Shown here: positions 22,501 to 38,126 of the stretch, piece by piece
How the letters are laid out: the number at the start of each line of letters is the position of its first letter
Position numbering within the stretch: position 1 is the first letter of the stretch
From: Clavaria fumosa
Taxonomy: Eukaryota; Basidiomycota; Agaricomycetes; Agaricales; Clavariaceae
NCBI GenBank assembly: GCA_951802425.1
Contig: OX637796.1
Coordinates: 4,092,001-4,156,000 of the forward strand
DNA: 64,000 nt
Direction of reading: 5' to 3'
The notes under the pieces: model-generated
The model's database searches: none
What the model was told of the DNA's origin: nothing
What the model saw: only the letters and a program-made list of their open reading frames with translations
Program-made: the position numbers and the translations under genes

Positions 22501-22568
22501 TTAGACTTCGACCCCCGCCTGCAAACGACGACAATGGTGAAACTTCACTTTGCTAGCTTGAGAATCTA
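22501..22568. promoter_or_regulatory. 68-bp shared promoter of uL2m and RVB2
   Basis: The two start codons face away from each other with only 68 bp between them (128 bp if uL2m starts at 22440). Both genes must share regulatory sequence. No TATA box is seen. Confidence 0.5.
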
Positions 22569-24332
<1,764 letters not shown>

Positions 24333-24666
24333 CAAGTTGGATCTACTCAGTGTTCAGCGCCTAGAACGTGTAATAGTGATTGAGTCAAACTACAACGGTA
24401 CCATCCACGGATTTGGCCATAGTAACCCATGTAACTCAGCTCCAATCAATTCACTGCTGTGTGGCAGAAGAGAATATTGAGCCTGAGCTTGTACTCTCAG
24501 TCTGACTCTTCTCGATGATGGATTGTCCTTGAGCAAGCCGTGCGTGGTTGGCACATCATTTTCGGACGATTTGCATCCCAGACCCATTTGCGTCCGCGAA
24601 ACGAAATGTTTTAGTATTGCAGGACACAGAGACATATAAATGCAGGATGGAAAAGACCGCATGAAA
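24333..24666. other. Intergenic between convergent RVB2 and eL21
   Basis: This holds the 3' ends of two convergent genes. No other feature was found. Confidence 0.5.
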
Positions 24667-25316
24667 TCAGATTGTAGTCTCGTATGCGATCGGAACAATA
24701 GTCTGGGGTGCATTATGCTTGGTGGAGACACTGTGTGACTCTCTTGGAAGCGCATGGCCTCGCTTCAGTGAAATGCGTGCTGGCCCGACAGACTTGAGCG
24801 TGATATTCTGTTGGAAAGAGGAAATAACTCACCGCCCTTCTCCTTGGCCGCAACGTGTGCATCATGATTCCGCTTCACCCTGTCCAGAAACTCTTGACGA
24901 CATCCCGAGTGTCTGACATGCTCGACGCGGAGGTTGACGCGCTTCTCGATGTACCGGTTGCCAACAACTTTATGAACGATGACACCGACTGCGCTTGGAG
25001 TGACGTTGTACACGATGCCTGTCCGCCTGGGAAACGATTTCTGGTCAGCGAATGCAGGACACGACGTACACTACACGTACCCGTGATAGTATTTATGCGG
25101 CATACCCTTTTGCTGCGCCGCGTTGGCTTTTATGTCGACGATGTCTCCTACGCGGTAAGTGACGAGATATGTGGACATCTTGACGGGGCCATGTTCTGAC
25201 CCACACAAAGGTACATGAGAAGGCCGTAGCTGATAAGGAAAGACTTCGCATTCACCTTTGAACCCCCGTTTGAACATGTGGCGCGTGCGCGCACGGTAAC
25301 CGAAAGAGTGCGGCAT
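24667..25316 (-). CDS. RPL21: 60S ribosomal protein eL21
   Basis: Four exons: 25256-25316, 25081-25195, 24833-25026 and 24667-24779, giving 483 bp and 160 residues, the standard fungal length. It begins [20 protein letters not shown]. It continues [45 protein letters not shown] and LDRVKRN, and ends [11 protein letters not shown]. All four splice joins restore family sequence. eL21 belongs to the large-subunit body. It lies head-to-head with RPS9 and convergent with RVB2. Confidence 0.95.
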
Positions 25317-25510
25317 CTCGAAGACTACCCGGAGTCAAAGACTGTGCTGCTTGCTTGCTGCTGAACAAGCAAAGTGTTGTGTCTTTGGAAGGATCGGAGT
25401 TACCCGGTTGTGGCTTGTTCGGTGCTATACAGTACATCGCAAAGTTTTCCCACGTGCTCACTCAGAGGGTGTCGTTTCCGAAGAGTTGTCCTCGTCGACA
25501 GAGCTCGAAA
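25317..25510. promoter_or_regulatory. Shared promoter of eL21 and RPS9
   Basis: These 194 bp separate the start codons of two divergent ribosomal protein genes, one per subunit. Co-regulation is likely. Confidence 0.5.
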
Positions 25511-26327
25511 ATGCCTAGGTAGAACCTCGTCTTCTGTGCGCCTTTGAAGCTGAGTACTCACCCTCTTTTAACTGCTAGAGCACCGCGAAACCATTCAAAG
25601 ACGTGAGAAACCCGTCTTCTCCCCGTTTACAAGCCCCATCTGCTGAACGGTGACACAACAGATACAAGGTACCACGTCGTCCTTACGAGTCAGCCCGTCT
25701 CGATGCCGAGCTGAAGGCATGTACCACTTCTCTCTCGCTGGTCGCTATACTTATATGAATAAAAGCTTGCGGGCGAGTACGGCCTACGGAATAAGCGCGA
25801 GATCTGGCGCATTGCTCTCACGCTCTCCAAAATTCGACGTGCCGCGCGTGAGTTGCTCAAGCTCGACGTCAAAGACCCGAAACGCCTCTTCGAGGGCAAC
25901 GCCCTCATTCGTCGTCTCGTGCGCATCGGCGTGCTCGACGAGTCCCGCATGCGTCTCGACTACGTGCTCGCGCTTAAGATCGAGGATTTCCTTGAGCGTC
26001 GTCTCCAGACGCAGGTGTTTAAACTCGGCCTCGCGAAGAGCGTGCATCATGCACGTGTCCTAATTCGCCAACGGCATATCCGGTCAGTATCCCTGTGTAG
26101 ACGGCCTCCTGGCAATTGGATTGCTCATATTCCTTCGATCGTCCTCCAGAGTCGGCAAGCAGATTGTCAACGTACCTTCCTTCGTAGTCCGTCTTGACTC
26201 ACAAAAACACATCGACTTTGCTCTTAATTCGCCATTCGGCGGTGGTCTCCCTGGTCGTGTCAAGCGCAAGCGCGCTGCTGCCGCGGCGAAGAAGCAGGAG
26301 GGCGGAGATGATGAAGAGGAAGAGTGA
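25511..26327 (+). CDS. RPS9: 40S ribosomal protein uS4 (S9)
   Basis: Five exons: 25511-25518 (only 8 bp), 25579-25602 (24 bp), 25662-25716, 25766-26082 and 26150-26327, giving 582 bp and 193 residues. The N terminus assembles as [19 protein letters not shown]. The core includes [40 protein letters not shown], the S4 RNA-binding region [20 protein letters not shown] with [10 protein letters not shown], and [11 protein letters not shown], with an acidic tail. The third intron starts with GC rather than GT (AAG/GCATGT, 25717). The protein join across it is exact to the family, so it is read as a GC-AG intron. uS4 helps nucleate the small subunit and decode mRNA. Confidence 0.94.
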
Positions 26328-26477
26328 ATGTATCACATTCTTTGTTATGGGCATATCACTCTTCATGTTCATGTCTTGGCAATACCATTGCTTACAGCAT
26401 GCGACATTTCTCTCCTAAACCATTTTTCGCTAACACAACATTGTCACAAGGGGAGAGTCCGAACTGTACCCGGGCCG

Positions 26478-28786
<2,309 letters not shown>

Positions 28787-29007
28787 CTGGGCACACGGAC
28801 GTTGAGGACAGGGAGCTTGGAGGAAAGCGTCTCAGCGATAAGCCAAACATAGCAATCTTAGATTCCTTTTTAGGAAGCCAATACGATACAGTGATTCCTC
28901 TCAACTACAATGAAGGAGAAGGATAATGTTCATGCTACAAGAGTATGTCAATAAAGTCTGAGTAATAGATCTGCTCTTCGAATGAAGTTGACCCAGAAAT
29001 CACCACA

Positions 29008-29812
29008 TTAGGCTGCCACTAGCCTTGAATGAGCACCGTCCCCCGCACGCGCGGCAGCAATGGCCTTGATGATCACCACCACGAGGCTCAATGTCACCAG
29101 AAACCTATTCCAAAGAGAAAACAACGCTGAACAAGGACACGTCGATCACAGAGATTTTCTGCCCACCAGATGATCCACGCAAAAGCCTCCATGGCGTTGA
29201 GCTGACCGCAGTAAACGAGTCGAGTTAAGACCCTAGGCACGAAGGGGAAAGGGCAAACAGATCATCTCAGGCGGGGGAATCGGGTACGATGATAGGAAAC
29301 CAATGGCGTACGCGCAGTTGAGGTGCCCGCCTGTCATTTCTGTAACTGCTGCTGCGGCAGCCGTCCAGAATATCCATGTCACGAAGAGGCTAAGCCATGC
29401 GGAAGGAGCAAATGAGTACAGAACGGGTGAACCCATGCCAGACGGGAATCGCCATACAACAGGGGGAAACTGGTAAACTCACAAGATGCCATATACCAAC
29501 ACAGTGTTGAAGATACTCTCGGCCACCAGCTGAAAGAGCACCAGAAACGCTGGGAAAAACAAGACAGTCCAAATGCTCGTGAAAAGCACGAAGGATGTTC
29601 TGTCACGCTCCACTGGGAAGTTGTAGTCGTGACGCGATCGGAAACGAGACGTAAGCCATGCTGATATAGCAAGCTTTGGATCATCGAAAATCGTACCCCA
29701 CACAGAACAAAATCAAAAAGCTGGGCAATGATGACTTTAGCCCGAAACGTACCTCAATGATTCCAAAGAAGAAAATCAGCCCGAATAGGACTTGATGGAG
29801 CGAGGAGTGCAT
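29008..29812 (-). CDS. MARVEL-domain membrane protein
   Basis: Five exons: 29753-29812, 29483-29673, 29312-29389, 29167-29232 and 29008-29104, giving 492 bp and 163 residues. Four hydrophobic segments are visible: VLFGLIFFFGII, SIWTVLFFPAFLVLF, LFVTWIFWTAAAAAV and FLVTLSLVVVIIKAI. Between the last two lies the family hallmark NCA...YCGQLNAMEAFAW. Similar small four-helix MARVEL proteins are numerous in Agaricomycetes and are probably membrane-apposition or eisosome-type proteins. The exact role is unknown. Confidence 0.88.
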
Positions 29813-30174
29813 CAATTCCTAGAGCTGTTCTGAATCCTGAATGACCTACTTGGGTGTCCACGGCGGATGTGTTTGTCCATTAACTCGTAAGGTCGTTTCA
29901 ACCGTTGGTGTGATGTTATGTGAGCAAAGGGTTCTCCACAGCCTTTTGACGACTCGAGGAGGTTGGCGGCGGCTGACTGTGATGGAAACTGTCATGACGT
30001 AAAGTTCGCACGGGTGATTACTGTAATTGTACAGCTTAGCTTATTAATAAGTCCAGTGCAATGTAGGACAGGATTTTATGGGAAGGGTTAGCAGCCATCA
30101 GCTTCATAAATAAAAACAATTTACACAAACTTAATGCTATCCAAGACAAGCGAACTAACAGGATACCAGATGGG
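29813..30174. other. Intergenic
   Basis: Upstream region of the MARVEL gene and 3' end of the LysM gene. No other feature seen. Confidence 0.5.
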
Positions 30175-30958
30175 TCATTTGGAAATCGGGAACGGCAAGC
30201 AAATCCTGTCTCCTCTCATCAATTTGTCGCAGTCCAGCAACGGGTTAAGCTCTCTGACGGTGTCTAGGGTACATCCGTATATAGTCGACACACTCCAGCA
30301 CGAATCCCCACCTTTCGCCCAGTACGGAAGGCTCCCTTTTGGACAAGGCAAGGGGCTTGGGCTTGCGGGCAAGGGAATCACAAGGCGCCAAACCAAGAGC
30401 ACACAGACAGCCACGATCAAAAAGAAGGGGAACAATGTGCGGTAGGGAGAATCCTTTTGCGGCTGGATGGCGGGGGCGCCGTCCTAGAAAATTCAACAAT
30501 CAGTCAGCGGTTGTGTGATGCGATGGCGCTGCAATGATTAAGCGCACAAGGTCTTTAGCAAGCAAGCGGTACCCGCCCGACTGTGCCGCAGTCGCAGATA
30601 GAGAAGACGCCTTCAGATCTCCCTCATCGCTGTCGTCATCTTGCCCCTCAGTTGAAACGCCCTTGACAGACCCCTCGTCGTTAACTGAGTTGGGTTGGCC
30701 TCGATCAGTGACAAGACCACAATATGAGTGGCGGCAGAAATTTCACCTAAGGTCAAGGGCCCATACTCAGACCCCTCAACACTCTGGTACAATTGACCGT
30801 CACAGCAACGAAAATAGTACCGTTGCGTGTCGCTATCGTACCCAACTCGCTTCATACCCTCCGGTAGGCGATAACCATCCTGATGAAAGTTGTTCGAATC
30901 CTAAGGCTAAGGAGCGAAAGTTCTGTCTCACCTCGTCAAATTGGGTCCAGCGTCCCAT
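30175..30958 (-). CDS. Single-pass membrane protein with C-terminal LysM domain
   Basis: Four exons: 30932-30958, 30747-30879, 30548-30684 and 30175-30483, giving 606 bp and 201 residues. The N terminus MGRWTQFDE then DGYRLPEGMKRVGYDSDTQ is a signature of a basidiomycete LysM family. An acidic Ser-rich linker follows (GQDDDSDEGD), then one transmembrane helix (FFLIVAVCVLLVWRLVI). The LysM domain is YWAKGGDSCWSVSTIYGC to LMRGDRICLP. LysM binds chitin-like N-acetylglucosamine polymers. The domain would face the wall if the N terminus is cytosolic. An upstream in-frame ATG at 31036 would add a hydrophobic stretch, but the family start is the one chosen. Confidence 0.88.
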
Positions 30959-31604
30959 GCGGCTCCAAAAAGGGTTCAGTAAAAGTGAGGAAAAAGGACC
31001 GAAACAGGTTAGATAGACCAAGAGGTGGGAAAGCATTGCGCCACCGTCGTCAACGCCTGATCCGTAACACCATCAAATCACGTGGCGATGCATTACTTTC
31101 CGAAGCTTTCGCAATCAGTAAACAGGCCATATGGTGTGGCTGAGGCGGAAATCAATTTTTAGTCCAGAAATGGTTGCAGGGCATCTTTGAGTGGTGACGG
31201 GTCCTGTTGATAATACCATCGGGCCATCCGGATCTGTCAATAGTTGTAGAGTTCTGAGGAGGGGCTATGGCTGGTATATCACGTGAGTACAAAGCCATCA
31301 TCGGATTTACCATGCACCGTCCGGTCATCATCGTTGCCTATTCCGCGCCACGTTTTATCCAGACGCATCCAGACGCATAACCCCATCCTCCGGTGGCCCG
31401 GTGGGTGCATGCGCTGCCACGCTACTTATCAAGGGATCAAATTTTGTCACGAGTTTCATCATGGCAAGGCACCAACAGCAACATATTAGAGCGGCTCAGG
31501 CCATAGACTTAGAGTCCCATTCGAATCTTCGGAGAGTCTTCGGCTGCTCGACTCTAGCGCCTTTCTCCTTTCTTTTCCTTGCCTGGTGAACGGACCATGC
31601 TAGT
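30959..31604. other. Divergent intergenic region between LysM and DUF6533 genes
   Basis: 646 bp with no recognisable gene. It should hold both promoters. Confidence 0.5.
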
Positions 31605-33222
31605 ATGAACACCAAGTCTTCATCAATGGCCTCCATAATCGCTGTAATCATAGCTCAGCTTGACGGGGCTGAGAGGGCCAGGACTTTGGCCATCGCTTCT
31701 GTGGTTCTCTGGTTATGGGACTGGCTGATTACGCTCGACGTTGAGGTCTGTGACAGCCTTAGCTTTCTTTTTTAATGCTCATCTGTTCTATCGCTTCAGG
31801 TCGAGGTTTTCTGGAAAGGAAAATCATGGACCATCTCACGAGTTCTTTATTTCGCTGTAAATCTTTTCATGCCCACGAGAAGTTTGCCTTCACGTTGATG
31901 AACGACTGCAGAATCGCCTCATGACGCTTGTTACGCTTTTGTAAGTTCCTTTTGAAAAGGAAAAAAGTCTTATAGTTGACGTGTCTCGCTCAGGTTTGGT
32001 CTACCAGGTGAGAATCAGAGTGGCATGCGAAGACAATGCCAGCATATTAAAACCTTTTCGCATAGCCTTTCTTGCAACAGGCTGGACTCCTACACAGTTC
32101 GCTTCCTTCTATCTAGCTTAAACCCTTACTCACTCGATTAAAGATGTAAAATTCATATCGAGGCCGGCGCTCTTATGACCATTCTCACCCTTTCAATTAT
32201 CCAAGGTATCTTCTCATCTTCTTTTGCGTCCGCGGCTCTCACGCCTTCTCTAGCGATCATAACGCTCCGTGTTTGGTACCTGTTTTCGGGCAGCGTCACT
32301 GTTCGTCTCTTGGCATTCGCCAGCTTCGTTATCTGTCTGGGCACGAGCATCGCCCTGGTTACGATCACCTGCCGGTCGCTTCAACCTTTCTCCTGGTTGG
32401 CGATCCAGCAGCTCTTCCCCGAGTTTCGACCCTTGGGGTGTGCGATTTTGCCGACCAACAAGATCTACCGAATGTTTACTCCAGGTCTTGTCTTGCATAC
32501 CTTGCTCTTCGCGTTTACTACCGCGCGAGCCCTCATGACAAAAGACTTGTTTCGGACGTCGCCTGTCATGAAGCGGATCTTACGAGAGTATGTCCTATAC
32601 TGGCATTTGTTGCCTTTGCCTTTCGCTAAACAATTTGTCTTCCTAGCGGCGGCTTATTTTATCTTGTAGTCATGAGTGAGCTATTGACTGCGGTCACGTG
32701 TTACAAAGCCAAATGATCGACAGTTTCCGTGGGATTTACTAGCATTGCCTCCTTCTTCGTCAACGTACCAAAGGTACATCTGCAATTTCACCGGTTTCTT
32801 TCGTTCTTGACCGGCCTAACCCCTTGATCCAGCTCAGCAACCCCGCGGTTTGGTCCAAGTCAGTCTCTTGCTCTTTCTGGTTTTGCTTCCATTCCCTAAC
32901 ACTGCCTTTCGCCAGCTCGATGCTCGCCTTGAGTTCGCTCTCCGTCGCCCGGCTGATGCAGTCTTTTCACGAGCTCGCCGCAAACCTTGGCACGGATGCC
33001 CAATGGCTCCTCAACAACGTCGAGTTAAGCAGGGTGCCCTGGAAGCCCGGCATGCACGAGGGCGAGCTCCTCGTCGAGATCAGCCGCGGCGACGACGACG
33101 ACACCGAGCTCACCGCCGGCAGCAGCCGTCGGCACCGTAACGGCTACCCAGCCCGACATTACTCACTCAAGGCGACGCGCATTGGCGAGTTGGAACCGAC
33201 GTTCCCGCCGCCGAAATATTAA
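31605..33222 (+). CDS. DUF6533 multi-pass membrane protein
   Basis: Ten exons: 31605-31745, 31800-31856, 31912-31940, 31994-32007 (14 bp), 32081-32096 (16 bp), 32144-32587, 32647-32675, 32724-32773, 32833-32858 and 32916-33222, giving 1113 bp and 370 residues. The DUF6533 core is present: WLWDWLITLDVEVEVFWKGK, SRVLYFANRLMTL, and later AALTPSLAIITLRVWYLF. About seven hydrophobic segments follow to MLALSSLSVARLMQSF, then an acidic/Ser-rich tail. The family is large in mushroom fungi, encodes receptor-like seven-helix proteins and has no established function. Joins through the tiny exons restore frame exactly. Confidence 0.87.
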
Positions 33223-33335
33223 CACAATACGGAAAATCCCGCGCCTGCGCAGGTCCCTGAATTTTTCCTGGCCGCATCGATTGTAATGCTTATTTGCATA
33301 TTTCATGATTTATAAATGGAATAAAAGAATGTATA

Positions 33336-34475
33336 TTATTTCCTCGCGAATGTGATCTGGCAAAGCGCAACATGAATTCAAGAGCGAATATATTGAAGAG
33401 ATAGGAATGTCGCACTTTTGTTTTGCTCTCGCCGTCCAGCTTGTAGTTGTGCAGGGCATCCTTGGCAACACCTGCACTCGCTTCGTCCAAATACTCCACG
33501 AAGGCGATATCCTTTTTCGTAGGGATAAGACGGACTTCGTGCAGGTTTGGATATCTGAATATGAGAGAAGCAAACCGTGAGCACATGAATGTGGGGGATG
33601 CCAGAAATGCACGGACTGAGAGAATAGAGCCATGAGTTGATCTTTGGTGACGCTGTCCGGCAGATTTTGAAGGAAAAGAATCTTGTTCGGCGGCAAGTAC
33701 TCGTCGGGCATCTGCACATTTGGTCGTTTGACAGCAGGGAGTGCCGTTGTACCATCCACTGTAGAGACAGGGAGCTAAGATTGAAGTATACATGGCACGG
33801 CGGATGGAAGCGCGTACCATCGGCAGATAATTTCTTTGCGCGGAACTTCCGCTTTATGGGATTAGTGTATCGTGTTTTCTCTGAAGCATTCATGAATTGA
33901 GATATATGGGGGATCATCTCCGAGGATAATTCGACTCACTCTTGTGCTCCACTCTCCGCGCCTTGTGGTCGTCAAGGTGTTCTCGGTCCAGTCTCTTCAC
34001 AACGGCGTCTGACTGCGTACGAGCGAACGAGATTTGCTAAGAGCAAAATGAGGCATCAGCCTTACTCCCTAAGCACAGCACTCTGAGTAAAAGAATGAAC
34101 ACGCACCATAGGCTTAGAGTAGAGCGGGAACCCCTTGACCTCCTTCATAGCCTTCTTGGCGATCTCCGCCGACTCGAAAGACACAAATGCCTGGCCCCGC
34201 ATTCGGAGGTTTCCGTGCGCGACAACGTCCAAGACCTCTCCGTACGATTTGAACAAGCCCCTTAAAGAGGTTTTCATCACTGGAACAGCAACATGTCAAT
34301 TCAAAGTCTTCCTCGTTCACAGCATCCAGCAAAGGACCCCACCGTCAACTTTTATCTTCTCGTTCAGATTTTGGATGTACAACGTCTCCGAGGCATGTTC
34401 AGGCTCTTGCGGAGCCTCAGGTGCATTTGCAGAAACAACGCCCTGCATAACATCGGGGGACGAAGGCTCGGCCAT
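33336..34475 (-). CDS. U1A/U2B''-type spliceosomal RNA-binding protein
   Basis: Seven exons: 34343-34475, 34107-34279, 33940-34036, 33818-33880, 33617-33758, 33416-33554 and 33336-33356 (21 bp), giving 768 bp and 255 residues. The first RRM has RNP2 LYIQNL and RNP1 RGQAFVSF. A basic linker follows (KKTRYTNPIKRKFRAKK). The second RRM has ILFLQNL and DIAFVEYL and ends ITFARK, as in U1A and U2B''. It binds U1 or U2 snRNA stem-loops in the nucleus. The single fungal homologue often serves both roles, and I cannot say which here. It is convergent with the DUF6533 gene (113 bp). Confidence 0.93.
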
Positions 34476-34859
34476 ACTGAGGGAGAGGAAGTCTACAGTG
34501 TTATGTAAGCTTTAGGCCGTGCATGGCCATACAGTAATTCATGCAATGAGCCTCGCCAACACATATCGCAACAACCCGACGTGCAGCCTTAGGCGCAGAT
34601 CACTTGTCCCCAGACCCTTTTTTTCTTTACTGGCCTCGCAGACTTCTACACGCCGACCGTGCGAGAAGTCACAATGGAAACACGCGACAAAAACGCGCAA
34701 ACTTTGGACAGCATTCCCTCACATTTTCCTCGTGTCCCGCGAAGCCCGCCGATGGGGACAAGTTACCCTCCTACCGACTCTACATATGCGTAGCCAGTGT
34801 GGTGTCTCTTGAATCTGTCATCTCTCAGTTGGCCACTTCTCTGTGTTGTATCGTCGGCA
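34476..34859. promoter_or_regulatory. Divergent promoter of U2B'' and P1
   Basis: The P1-proximal half (about 34660-34859) is recognisably duplicated upstream of P2 (44911-45110), for instance the block gcgtagccagtgt. The inverted duplication therefore includes promoter sequence. Confidence 0.5.
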
Positions 34860-37139
34860 ATGATCATCGAGTCGCTAACAGCCCTGAGAGGGTTCAAGCG
34901 TAAAGTCGGGCACATCAAGCACGACCACCGATCTCAAGCCATCGAGCTGGTCGCGTTGTGTCGCAAAATGACGCATCCTTCTGAACACTCTGCGAAGGCG
35001 GTGGATTGGCGGGAAATTAACTGGTGAGATTGGCCGTGAAGATCTAGCCCATGGATCTGCGCATTGGTTGATTCTCTTGTTACTGTTGTCATGCTATATC
35101 CGAACCAGCCTTTTGGGCACGGTCCAGAAAGCGCTAGATTCTGTCATCGAAGAAAAGTCGCGAACTCCAGTTGAGAATACACCTAAGGGAACCATTGATT
35201 CCTTTAATCGAGCCGTCAAAGGGTTGCAAGAGTTCTCGGCCGCTCACCCAGATGTAAGACACTTTTCTATATACCGGGTATATACCAGCTCACGAATGTC
35301 GCCGACTGAAGTTGAATTTAGGCGATATTAAGGAGAGCATGGAGAGCAAGAAGGCTGCAGACAAGGCGGTCGCAAAGAAGCACTTTCGCTTCCAAAAAGA
35401 ACGAGGGCGATGTAAGGTAAGAGAATCCAACCAACTGTTTACATGTACCCACGTGTATGCTAAAGCTTCGACGGCGTTTAGCATGAGTCTCCGGGTGAGA
35501 AGGTGCTCGCCGATGTATATATTGGGTGGAAACCTCTTACTAGTGGCCATGTCCTTGTGCAAAGTTTGTGGACGCGTTGCAACTCCAGGGACCATTCTAA
35601 CTACTCCTTCATTTGCTAGCTGAAATGAGGGACAAGCAACGCCTTGAAGAAGTTCTCGTGGCATTCATTGAGAAGGGGTTGATCCGCTGGAAGGACAACC
35701 CTCATTTTTATCTTAACCTCCCCAATGAGTATGAAGAAGGCTTTGAATGCGTCCACCCTTGCCCTCCAGGACAGCTATTTCATAATATCTCTCACGGGCA
35801 GGCTCGTGGAAAGACACCTCAATTCTCCATCTTATTAGATCGGGGTTCCCGTATTACGGTTAATCCGGATGGCAGAGAAAGAGCATTCGGGAACATTTGG
35901 AAGCCTGCGGATATTTTCATCCTCAAAGGTAGAAAATATTATTTGTCATTCCGTTTCGTTGTTGACGGCTTGACAGAGATTACCGGCGCCTTAATGGCAG
36001 CCAACACAGTATGCAAGAAAGGACAGAAGATGCGTTTAGTCTGTTCTAAACACGTAGTGGAACATTCTTGGGAAGATGCGGTAGCGGTCAGCATGACGAA
36101 GCAGGAAAACGTGCGTATTATTGCGGTACCCCCGGGCATTCCCAAGCAAGAGTGGCGTCGCAGTTCCGCAAGTAGTGATGTGTCTGGGATATCTATCCCT
36201 GATTCCGCATATGCGACAACTCCCGCCGGATATCACTCTGTCCATGCCGCTATAGAAGTCCAAAGTGCCGACGATCATGGCAACGAGCGATTGAGCGGAA
36301 ATGTTCGTGCACCCCATGACGGTCAAAAGAATGCCAGCCCCGACGAAGATGACACTGTCTCTGTAGTTCGCAGCGCAGTGTCTCCCAACAGAGACATCAC
36401 TGCGGTTTCTATCGTCCCCATCATCGCGGCCCCGAACGTTCGCAACATCAGTGGACCTTCTAGTTCTGCGACGAGCATCAGAATACCACTTGTTCACCGC
36501 CATCGGGAGACTCGCCCTCTGATGCAGCAAGAAGTCCGTAATGCCAGTCGGAAAGTGAATCCTACCATCCCCATCGTTGTGGCTCCTGAGAGAAGCATCG
36601 CCCCGCCCCTCATCCTCGCGGCTCCCGACGTCCATGACATGAGCGCGCCTTCCGGTGTTTCTGCGAAGAGCACCGGAAAACCAGATGCTGTGTCTGTTCG
36701 TCGCGCAGAGAACTGGCCTACGACGAATCGCGCTGTCCGTGATACCAGTCGGGAAGTAGCCCCTGTCATCACTCCGAACGCGGCTCCCAACATCCACAAA
36801 ATCAAAGGACCTACTAGTTCTGCGAAGGAAACCAAAGTACCAGATATGGCGTCTATTCGCCACCATCCCGAGCCCCCCCTTCCGACGAATCGGGTAGTCC
36901 GTGACACCAGTCGGAAAGTGGCCGACAAAGGTGCCATTAAGGCCCCCGCAGACCCTGCCCTCACGGCTCCCCTCCATGACATCACTCAACCTTCTCCTGT
37001 TTCTGCAGAGAGCATCGGAGCACCAGGTGTTGCCTCCGTTCAGCATTATCCCGAGAAACGCTTTACGACCAACTCCAAAGCCGTGGCGATCAATGGTATG
37101 CTATGGTGGCGAACCCCGAAATCACGGCACGGCACGTAG
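34860..37139 (+). CDS. P1: unknown protein with repetitive C terminus, paralogue of P2
   Basis: Five exons: 34860-35023, 35109-35253, 35312-35411, 35620-35928 and 35977-37139, giving 1881 bp and 626 residues. The N-terminal third is helical and charged (GFKRKVGHIKHDHRSQAIEL, ALDSVIEEK, ESMESKKAADKAVAKKHFRF). The middle has a compact unknown domain with FIEKGLIRWKDNPHFYLNLP, ILLDRGSRITVNPDGRERAF and CKKGQKMRLVCSKHVVEHSW. The C-terminal half is Ser/Pro/Val-rich, with about four degenerate units of 50-65 residues sharing AP(D/N)-hydrophobic-H, SAKS-G-P and a VRDTSRKV-like end. There is no signal peptide or membrane helix. I do not recognise it. Its exon structure is shared with P2 exon for exon, which supports the model. 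Confidence 0.8.
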
Positions 37140-37201
37140 TGACTTCCAACCTCATGGTTGGTCATCGTAATGGCAAGATATAATATGGATTAATACATTC
37201 T

Positions 37202-38126
37202 TCATGGACGGCCAATTGCTACAGGAAGAACAAAGAGAGAGAACGGCAGTGCGGCGAAACTCACGAAGATAGTCGTAAGAATTTTGATGAATAACCTTTC
37301 CTCTAGCCAGATATAAACTAAAACCTGCCCAATCGTGCACACGATTCCAGCCATGAGTGATATGAACCCTGTGGGGAAGATTGGTTCGTTATTAACCGAA
37401 ACCTAGTAAACAGAGTCAAGTTCTGTGCATCTCTGCACTCACAGTGCCACATGACCCAGTTCCATGCCTTCCCAGCTTTATATCGTTCAAGAAGAGCTGC
37501 AGAACTTGCCGATTCCAACAAGATGTAGTCGGGTTTCTCGTCACGCAAGTTACGGTCGCGCGCCGAGCGCACAGCGAGCTCGCTGAGTACGTCGGTGAGG
37601 ATGAGCGCGGTAAAGGTCGCGCTGGCATTAAGCAACAACGCGCTGTAGCACAGCGTGAGGACGGCAGAAATGCCAAGAGAGTCATGGGGGGTCTTATTGA
37701 ACGCCTTGTTGTAGTCTTTGAAGAAGCCAAGGAGGCTCGCCGCAACGCCAGTGAGCAGCGCGGACTGATTTCCGTTTCGAAGGTGGAAATGTAAGTGGCG
37801 GTGGTGTCCGGGAGTGATTAGACAAAAACTCACTACGACTGCGGCGCTGTTAATCGTGGTGCGCCAGCCTTCTTGAAGCGCCTCGACGACGGCGGGCAGC
37901 TTGTCTGCGAACAGCCATTATGAGCGATTAGGCGCGATGTCATAAGGCAGGCGTGACGAGATAAAGGCAACTTGCATTCTAGCTTGATAACTTTTCCTTC
38001 TGATCCCTGGGGGATGTTCTGGTTCATGTGGGTGCGAGTTTGGGCGCTGTCTTCACTCTCCACAAAGTCCGAAGAAAGGGTGGAATTGACAAGAGCGAGT
38101 GACCTCAAGCTCTGCTTGTGGTTCAT
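37202..38126 (-). CDS. Unknown multi-pass membrane protein
   Basis: Four exons: 37958-38126, 37834-37904, 37443-37764 and 37202-37368, giving 729 bp and 242 residues. After a hydrophilic start (MNHKQSLRSLALVNSTL) and KLPAVVEALQEGW come hydrophobic stretches: SALLTGVAASLLGFF, ISAVLTLCYSALLLNASATF, ISLMAGIVCTIGQVLVYIWL and IFVSFAALPFSLFVLPVAI. A cytosolic-looking loop has SARDRNLRDEKPD. The first donor is uncertain (37957 gives a 53-bp intron; a donor about 100 bp earlier is also possible). The architecture resembles small membrane proteins common in Agaricomycetes. The function is unknown. Confidence 0.65.

Noticed and set aside
36036..37046. 336-codon frame antisense to P1
   Set aside because: It is a shadow of the repetitive P1 exon. 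P1 has the intron-supported model and a paralogue; the antisense frame has neither.
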